Part shown: in pieces, positions 61,754-64,000 of the stretch
Numbering within the stretch: position 1 is the stretch's first letter
Layout of the letters: each line of letters opens with the position of its first letter
From: Altererythrobacter sp. KTW20L
Lineage (GTDB): Bacteria > Pseudomonadota > Alphaproteobacteria > Sphingomonadales > Sphingomonadaceae
Assembly: GCF_023501975.1 (NCBI RefSeq)
Contig: NZ_JAMFLH010000002.1
Coordinates: 231,963 to 295,962, forward strand
DNA: 64,000 nt
Reading direction: 5' to 3'
Made by a program: the position numbers and the translations under genes
The notes under the pieces: model-generated
The model's input: the letters and a program-made list of their open reading frames with translations, nothing else
Told to the model about the DNA's origin: nothing
Databases searched by the model: none

Positions 61754-62788
61754 TCATTTGTTCACGCCAAGCTCTTGTCGGACAATTTTCGCGCCGGCGC
61801 ACATAGCGTTGAGCTTCGCCCTTGCGGTATCTCGGGACAACGGAGCCATGCCGCAATTGGTCGAAGGCTGAAGTCTGTCGGCATCGACGAACCGCAAGAC
61901 CTTGCGAAGCGTATCGGCCACTTCTTCCGGCGTCTCGATACGGTCAGTCGCCACGTCGATGACACCGACCATGACCTTCTTGCCGCGGACGAGTTCGATC
62001 AGGTCCATCGGAACGCGCGAATTCTGGCATTCCAGCGAAATGATGTCGATTTTGGACTTCTGCAGGGCGGGAAAGGCTTCCTCGTATTGCCGCCACTCGG
62101 ACCCCAGGGTCTTCTTCCACTCGGTATTGGCATCGATGCCGTAGCCATAGCAGATGTGGACTGCCGTTTCGCACGTGAGACCTTCGGCGGCCCTCTCCAG
62201 CGCGGCGATGCCCCAGTCGTTTACCTCGTCGAAGAACACGTTGAACGCCGGTTCGTCGAACTGGATGATGTCGACCCCGGCCGCCTCCAGTTCCCGGGCT
62301 TCCTCGTTCAGGATCCGGGCGAATTCCCAGGCCAGCTTCTCGCGGCTTCCGTAATATTCATCGTACAGTGTATCGACCATCGTCATCGGGCCCGGCAGGG
62401 CCCACTTGATCGGCTGCGTCGTCTGGCGACGAAGAAACTTCGCATCCTCGACGAACACCGGCTTGGTGCGGTTGACGGCCCCGGTTACCGTGGGAACGCT
62501 CGCATCATAGCGGTCGCGGATCCTGGTCGTCTGGCGTTTTGCGAAGTCGACGCCGCTCAGGTGTTCGAGGAAGGTTGTCACGAAGTGCTGGCGCGTCTGC
62601 TCGCCATCGCTGACGATATCGATTCCGGCCTGCAGCTGGTCGTCCAATGCGAGCCGCAGGGCATCCTGCCTGCCGGCGTCCAGTTCTTTGCCCTGCAATT
62701 TCCAGGCAGGCCACAGCGTTTCCGGCTCGGCCAGCCAGGACGGCTTGGGCAGGCTGCCAGCGGTCGACGTGGGCAACAATATCGTCAT
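61754..62788 (-). CDS. mesD: MesD-type short cobalamin-independent methionine synthase
   Basis: This 344-residue protein has only the C-terminal catalytic barrel of MetE, with the zinc ligands H211, C213 (AVHICYGYG), E253 (ISLECQNSR) and C312 (STNCGMAPL). Such core-MetE proteins next to DUF1852 (MesX) make methionine in an oxygen-dependent, folate-independent way (the MesD/MesX system). It is intact. The upstream partner mesX is only a remnant, so the enzyme may lack its partner in this genome. Confidence 0.85.
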   Translation of the reverse strand: MTILLPTSTAGSLPKPSWLAEPETLWPAWKLQGKELDAGRQDALRLALDDQLQAGIDIVSDGEQTRQHFVTTFLEHLSGVDFAKRQTTRIRDRYDASVPTVTGAVNRTKPVFVEDAKFLRRQTTQPIKWALPGPMTMVDTLYDEYYGSREKLAWEFARILNEEARELEAAGVDIIQFDEPAFNVFFDEVNDWGIAALERAAEGLTCETAVHICYGYGIDANTEWKKTLGSEWRQYEEAFPALQKSKIDIISLECQNSRVPMDLIELVRGKKVMVGVIDVATDRIETPEEVADTLRKVLRFVDADRLQPSTNCGMAPLSRDTARAKLNAMCAGAKIVRQELGVNK

Positions 62789-62816
62789 GAAGTGTAATCT
62801 CGCTGGTGGAGCAGGA

Positions 62817-63014
62817 TCAGAAGGCGGCGCTGGCAGACCATTGCGCCAGGACCGAGCGATAGGGCTTGATCAGGCTTTCTTCGGCAAACTTGCCCTGCTC
62901 CCTGGCCAGCCTGCTGCGCTCCTCCCGGTCGTAGATGATGCGGGTCAGCGAGTAGTCCTGGCACTTCAGGCTCGGCTTGAAGTGCTCGGCTGCGACCGAG
63001 TTGGCGTTGTATAT
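62817..63014 (-). pseudogene. mesX: MesX (DUF1852), C-terminal remnant
   Basis: The minus-strand frame ending at 62817 reads IYNANSVAAEHFKPSLKCQD, YSLTRIIYDREERSRLAREQ, GKFAEESLIKPYRSVLAQWS, which is the end of DUF1852/MesX. Only about 65 of the roughly 330 residues remain; upstream of about 63014 the DNA is the 3' part of scoA on the other strand. It lies 28 bases before mesD, the normal gene order for mesX-mesD. Confidence 0.82.
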
Positions 63015-63297
63015 CCTCGAACGCGGGATCTTTGCCGACCTGGCCATCGTCAAGGCGTGGAAGGCGGACGAGACCGGCAACCTGGTGTTTCGCAAGACCG
63101 CGCGCAATTTCAACCTGCCCGCCGCCACCTGCGGCAAGACCTGCGTGGTCGAGGTGGAGGAAATTGTCCCCGCAGGGTCGCTCGACCCCGACTGCATCCA
63201 CCTGCCCGGCGTCTATGTGCAGCGGATGATCGTCGGCGCCCCCTATGACAAGAAGATCGAATTTGTGACGACGCGGGAACGGGAGGACGCGTTATGA
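63015..63297 (+). pseudogene. scoA: 3-oxoacid CoA-transferase subunit A, 3' remnant
   Basis: From about 63015 the plus strand reads [79 protein letters not shown]: the last 90 or so residues of subunit A (usually about 235). The N-terminal CoA-binding half is missing. The stop overlaps the scoB ATG, so the original operon order is kept. Confidence 0.85.
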
Positions 63298-63953
63298 CCA
63301 CGCAAGACGGGCTTACCCCCGGATGGACCCGCGACCAGATGGCGCAACGCGCCGCGCGCGAATTGCAGGACGGGTTCTACGTCAACCTCGGCATCGGCAT
63401 TCCCACGCTGGTGGCCAACCACATTCCGCCGGGTGTGGAGGTGACGCTGCAGAGCGAGAACGGCATGCTCGGCATCGGCCCCTTCCCCTATGCGGGCGAG
63501 GTCGATGCGGACCTGATCAATGCCGGCAAGCAGACCATCAGCGAGCTGCCGCATAGCGCCTATTTCGACAGCGCGGCGAGCTTCGCCATGATCCGCGGCG
63601 GCCATATCGACCTGACCGTGCTGGGCGCGATGGAAGTGAGCGAAGGCGGCGACATCGCCAACTGGATGATCCCCGGCAAGATGGTCAAGGGCATGGGCGG
63701 GGCGATGGACCTGGTCGCGGGCGTGAAGAAGATCATCGTGGTGATGGAACACACCAGCAAGCACGGCGAGCCCAAGTTCATCCCCGCCTGCACCCTGCCG
63801 CTGACGGGCCGCAACGTGGTGGACATGATCATCACCGACCTGTGCGTATTCCAGCGGCTCGACCACGCCAGCCCGTTCAGGCTGGTCGAACTGGCGCCGG
63901 GCGTTGCGGCCGAGGATGTCGCGGCGAAGACCAGCGCGCATTACCATCAGTAA
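63294..63953 (+). CDS. scoB: 3-oxoacid CoA-transferase subunit B
   Basis: This 219-residue subunit B of succinyl-CoA:3-ketoacid (or similar) CoA-transferase has the catalytic glutamate E55 in [37 protein letters not shown] and [20 protein letters not shown] are typical. The subunit is complete, but its partner subunit A is truncated directly upstream, so the enzyme is probably inactive unless another copy of scoA exists. Confidence 0.93.
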   Translation: MTTQDGLTPGWTRDQMAQRAARELQDGFYVNLGIGIPTLVANHIPPGVEVTLQSENGMLGIGPFPYAGEVDADLINAGKQTISELPHSAYFDSAASFAMIRGGHIDLTVLGAMEVSEGGDIANWMIPGKMVKGMGGAMDLVAGVKKIIVVMEHTSKHGEPKFIPACTLPLTGRNVVDMIITDLCVFQRLDHASPFRLVELAPGVAAEDVAAKTSAHYHQ

Positions 63954-63966
63954 GTAGAGGCAGGTA

Positions 63967-64000
63967 ATGGCGAATTCGGTCTATCTTTTCGGTGGTCGGT
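63967..64000 (+). CDS. Start of a gene cut by the window edge
   Basis: An ATG at 63967 has AGAGGCAGGTA just before it, 13 bases after the scoB stop, and stays open to the end of the window (MANSVYLFGGR). It is too short to identify. Confidence 0.35.
   Translation, partial: MANSVYLFGGR

Overview
The window is high-GC chromosomal DNA from an alphaproteobacterium, most likely order Sphingomonadales and probably near Erythrobacter/Altererythrobacter. This is inferred from protein content: a PopZ-type DUF2497 protein, an UrcA protein, DUF2093, DUF1491 and DUF6152 proteins, a DivK-like regulator, MmcB preceded by an alphaproteobacterial LexA box (GTTC-N7-GTTC spacing), and a suf operon with a short SufD. 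No species can be named from the sequence alone.

Bases 1-25,454 are ordinary housekeeping DNA. They carry the end of hpf with ptsN, a thioesterase and DUF1491; a SleB-like hydrolase; exonuclease III, ErpA and a CBS protein; a ferredoxin/PopZ/TolC/Pcm-like cluster; class I fumarase; a LytS/LytTR pair; a lipid kinase, a metallophosphoesterase and a DivK-like regulator; rplM-rpsI; heme A synthase with CutA; a MerC-like protein; thiS-thiG; an acyl-CoA ligase; gamma-glutamyltransferase; and pyrD.

Bases 25,455-33,218 hold a tightly overlapping Fe-S assembly operon: an Rrf2 regulator, sufB, an orphan AT-richer gene, a DUF559-derived protein, sufC, sufD, sufS, sufT, a GNAT protein, sufA and an SRPBCC protein. 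The sufS N-terminus is built from a palindromic repeat that is translated in frame. Upstream lie an orphan Rho-independent terminator, possibly ending a small RNA, and a perfect 8+8 bp dyad that may be an operator.

Bases 33,215-55,289 return to core genes: an internally duplicated unknown protein, an adenosine kinase gene broken by a one-base frameshift, purD and xseA in divergent orientation with overlapping start codons, an M23 peptidase, rpmB, tadA, RNase T2, nadC, a second LytS/LytTR pair, a DsbA-like protein, an M48 peptidase, mmcB and a DUF6152 pair. Two long perfect inverted repeats (29 and 21 bp) sit between genes. The stretch ends with tRNA-Arg(CCG).

Directly after the tRNA, bases 55,290 to about 63,015 form a mosaic accessory region. 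It contains an intact 880-residue zinc-hook ATPase with an R-x3-E...H C-terminus resembling RloC/PrrC anticodon nucleases, an unknown gene fused out of frame to a WYL-domain remnant, a SNF2-family helicase whose 3' end is replaced by an antisense piece of a serine recombinase, a DUF2924 remnant, and mesD followed by only the tail of mesX. The mesX remnant abuts the truncated 3' end of scoA, after which scoB is intact. The region looks like a tRNA-associated defence island decayed by several deletions. The anticodon-nuclease-like gene and the deletion junctions are the most interesting part of the window.
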